Assembly (NCBI GenBank): GCA_007713455.1
Contig: VMRT01000013.1
Coordinates: 122,931 to 186,930, forward strand
Length of the DNA stretch: 64,000 nucleotides
Source of the DNA: Pseudomonas sp.
GTDB taxonomy: Bacteria > Pseudomonadota > Gammaproteobacteria > Pseudomonadales > Pseudomonadaceae
Direction of reading: 5' to 3'
The notes beneath the pieces were generated by a model. The model saw nothing but the letters and a program-made list of their open reading frames with translations, did not search any database and was not told where the DNA came from. Made by a program: the position numbers and the translations under genes. Of this stretch, positions 61,568 to 64,000 are shown one piece after another. Each line of letters begins with the position of its first letter. Position 1 is the stretch's first letter.

Positions 61568-63184
61568 ATGGCTGACAAGCTGTCACTCGAAACGCTGGAG
61601 TCCTGGCTCTGGGAATCCGCCAACATTCTGCGCGGTTCCATCGACTCCTCCGACTTCAAGAACTACATCTTCGGCCTGCTCTTCCTTAAGCGTTACAACG
61701 ACGTGTTCGACGAGCGTGTCGCAAAGCTGATGAAGGATGAAAGCCTGAACTATAGCGATGCCCAGGAAGAAATCGAGGACAAATGGGGCAAATTTCCGAT
61801 CAGTGCCCGTTGGTTCGATCTAATCTCACGCACCGAAAATATTGGCGAGGCCCTGGACAAGGCGTTCGCGACCATCGAGGCCAACAACCCTGAGCTGCAA
61901 CACGTACCGACCGCTACGCAATACGGTGACAAGCGTGTGCTGTCAGATGCCACCTTGCAGCGCCTGCTGCGTCACTTTAACCAGTACAAGCTAGGCAATG
62001 ACGACCTTTACAAGGCCGACATGCTGGGTGATGCCTACGAGTATCTGATTAAGCAGTTTGCCGATGATGCAGGCAAAAAAGGCGGTGAGTTCTATACGCC
62101 CAAGGCTGTGGTGCAACTGGTTGTTGAGTTAATAGACCCGCAGCCAGGCCACAGCGTGTATGACCCCACCTGTGGCAGCGGCGGCATGCTGGTTGAGAGC
62201 GCTCACCATGTATCCGGTCTGCCAAATGGCACTCTGATGGGTAAACCCAATGTGTTGCTGTAAGGGCAGGAAAGGAACCTAGGCACCTGGGCTATCGCCA
62301 AGCTCAATCTTTACCTGCACAACATGCATGCATCCATTGAGCGCGGAGACACCTTGGTCGAGCCCAGGCACCTCGACGGCGATTATCTGAAGACTTTCGA
62401 CCGGGTAATTGCCAATCCACCCTTCTCAGCCAAGGCTTGGTGGACTCCGCTAGAGCTCAGTAACGAAAACGAGCAAGACAGCGGTAGAAAGCCCAAGGCG
62501 CCTAACTACAAGCAGGTTAGCGACCCGTATGGTCGCTTGGTCTATGGCATCCCGCCACGGGGCTATGCTGATCTTGCCTTTGCCCAGCATATGCTGGCTA
62601 GTCTAAAGGCCGATGGGCGCATGGGCATTATCCTGCCGCACGGTGTGCTGTTCCGTAGCGGCGAAGAAGGCAGGATTCGTGAGGGGCTGCTATTCGGCAC
62701 TGATACGGCGAATGGTAGCCAGCCGGGTGATTTGATTGAAGCCATCATCGGGCTGCCCTCGGCTTTGTTCTACAACACCGGAATCCCGGCTTGCGTGCTG
62801 ATTCTCAACAAGCAGAAACCCGCTGCCCTCAAGGGCAACGTCATCATCATTGATGCCAGCCGTGACTACCTAGAAGGCAAGGCGCAAAACAGCCTGAGCG
62901 CTGAACACATTACCCGCATCGTCAGCACCCACAAGGCTGCATTCGAGCTGCAAGCTGAGGTCGAAACCTATTGTCGGCTGGTGACTCTTGACGAGATCCG
63001 CAGCAACGACGGCAATCTTAATATTGCTCGCTATATCGATAACGGTGAGACAGAAGAGGTTGTGGACATAGCCGAGCGATTTATTTCCTTCATACGGTCG
63101 CGTTACCAGCCGGGCAGGCATGGTCATCCGACGCAGTGGCCAAAAGATGAGCTCGCCAGCATGTCTAAATGCGGAGGCCGCTGA
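61568..63184 (+). pseudogene. hsdM: Type I restriction-modification methyltransferase subunit HsdM, broken by an in-frame stop
   Basis: N6-adenine methyltransferase of a type I system. The frame from ATG 61568 is open to a TAA at 62261-62263 (codon 232), and the same frame continues without shift to 63184. Before the stop: the helical N-terminal domain (KLSLETLESWLWESANILRGSIDSSDFKNYIFGLLFLKRY) and SAM motif I (YDPTCGSGGML, about 193-203). After it: catalytic NPPF (about residue 282), PHGVLFRSGEE and NIARYIDN. The stop falls where families have Tyr in LLYGQERN. The last 30 residues (RYQPGRHGHPTQWP onward) look unlike an HsdM end. No hsdS or hsdR is nearby. AGGAAT precedes the ATG. Confidence 0.85.
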
Positions 63185-63897
63185 TGCGCGTCATCCTGAG
63201 TCGAAAAGGTTTTGATTCCACGGCAGGGGGGTGTCCAAGCCCGATTTTTCCGGATGGGCGCATGCTTTCATTGCCTATTCCGGATAAAGGCTCGCCCATT
63301 GCCTATCAAGACCTGTCGTTTGGGGATATGAACGTTGGTGATCTGATTGTAGAGCTCACAGGCGATGCCAAGCGGAGTCGCCATTTCGCTCACTTGGATC
63401 CAGATCTGCGCGCTGATTCCCTACCACGGTCGCCTGGTTGGAAACCTTTATTGGGACAGATGGGTAGTGCCCAAGGGCACCTTCGCAAGCAGGGCGTTCA
63501 AGCCGGTGATGTTTTTCTGTTCTTTGGATCGTTCAGACCTGTTGAGCAGACGGCAGAAGGCTGGCGCTTCAAAAGAGCGGAACGGGCACGCCATATCATC
63601 TGGGGTTGGATGCAGATTGGGCGGATTCACAAGGTTGATGAACTCCCAAGTGATGAAATGCATTGGGCGCGCTATCACCCGCATTTCGCATACTCCCCAG
63701 ATGCATCCAATACCCTGTATGAGTCAACAGATCAGCTAGTTGTTGGCGGTGCTCACACCCATGCTCTAGGTTCAGGTGTATTCACAAATTTTGATGAGAG
63801 ATTGGTGCTGACAGCCCCCGAGAGTAATGCCCAAACTAGCTGGAGGCTGCCAAGCTTTTTGAACCGCCCCGGGAATTCCGGAGGCTCTTTGGTGTGA
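63184..63897 (+). pseudogene. Nmad3-like (nucleotide modification-associated) protein, 3' end lost to an IS insertion
   Basis: 237 codons from ATG 63184 (CGGAGG 7 bases upstream), with the ATG overlapping the hsdM stop by one base. The start, RVILSRKGFDSTAGGCPSPIFPDGR then LSLPIPDKG, matches what I recall of the Nmad3 family, which is predicted to act with enzymes that make modified DNA bases. Conserved-looking blocks continue (HAHLDPDL, GSFRPVEQTAEGWRFKR, WGWMQIGRI, HPHFAY). The IS3-family end begins at 63860, so the last 12 residues and stop come from the IS and the true C-terminus is missing. The family name is from memory and needs a profile search. Confidence 0.65.
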
Positions 63898-64000
63898 GTC
63901 ATGCCGCTTGGGCCGACTCGGTAAGTTGCTGATAGTAGATCGCTTCGGCCTCTGCCGGCGGCATGTTCCCGATGGGCTCCAGTAGCCGTCGATGGTTGAA
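63860..64000 (-). mobile_element. IS3-family insertion sequence, one end with transposase (OrfB) C-terminus
   Basis: The terminal repeat starts TGAACCGCCCCGGGAATTCC at 63860, a sequence typical of IS3-family ends. On the minus strand the frame from the window edge to the TGA at 63899-63901 encodes FNHRRLLEPIGNMPPAEAEA and then IYYQQLTESAQAA, the usual C-terminal end of the DDE transposase OrfB of this family. The element continues past the window edge. It interrupts the Nmad3-like gene. Confidence 0.88.

Overview
The window is bacterial, GC-rich and gamma-proteobacterial, and it spans the chromosomal replication origin. Gene content and protein sequences fit a Pseudomonas of the P. stutzeri (Stutzerimonas) type: the order glmS-glmR-glmU-atpCDGAHFEBI-parB-parA-rsmG-mnmG-mnmE-yidC-yidD-rnpA-rpmH | dnaA-dnaN-recF-gyrB is the pseudomonad origin arrangement, with an aa3 cytochrome oxidase cluster and a PA0066-PA0069-like block nearby. 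The species call is inference from memory of these families; no database was searched.

Layout. 1-1757: end of metN, then metI and metQ (methionine ABC importer), with a MITE-like repeat between metI and metQ. 1968-11037: housekeeping and poorly characterised genes: Zn alcohol dehydrogenase, VOC protein, gamma-carbonic-anhydrase-like protein, oligopeptidase A (prlC), a zinc-ribbon protein, a DUF1835 protein, an exported protein, an SOS-box-controlled radical SAM protein, a glutathione S-transferase and a small membrane protein. 11270-19861: a complete aa3 cytochrome c oxidase structural and assembly cluster (coxB, coxA, cox11, coxC, a DUF2909 gene on the opposite strand, SURF1, a thioredoxin-like CxxxC protein, heme A synthase, heme O synthase, SCO). 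20179-25484: an iron-uptake unit (FecI-type sigma factor, FecR-type regulator, TonB receptor, PepSY membrane protein). 25651-28530: DUF3617, a Cys-rich exported protein, a COG0523 GTPase, DUF3301 and a SUKH-fold protein. 28757-34528: a bacteriophytochrome operon (photosensor kinase, single-domain response regulator, large hybrid kinase, heme oxygenase making the biliverdin chromophore).

34592-50292 and 50776-54671 (minus strand): amino-sugar synthesis (glmS, glmR, glmU), ATP synthase, chromosome partitioning (parA, parB) and tRNA/rRNA modification, then the membrane-insertion and RNase P genes. 55187-61302 (plus strand): dnaA, dnaN, recF, gyrB. Two origin-like non-coding regions flank the mnmE-to-rpmH operon. 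Each has an AT-rich stretch followed by four DnaA boxes at identical spacings (99, 18 and 62 bp), which is the most striking structure in the window. Three parS-like sites for ParB lie at 26201, 58200 and 58830.

61303-64000 is accessory DNA placed directly after gyrB: a type I methyltransferase gene (hsdM) broken by one in-frame stop, and a gene of a putative DNA-modification-associated family (Nmad3-like) cut off by an IS3-family insertion whose transposase end closes the window. I found no CRISPR array, prophage, rRNA or tRNA gene.
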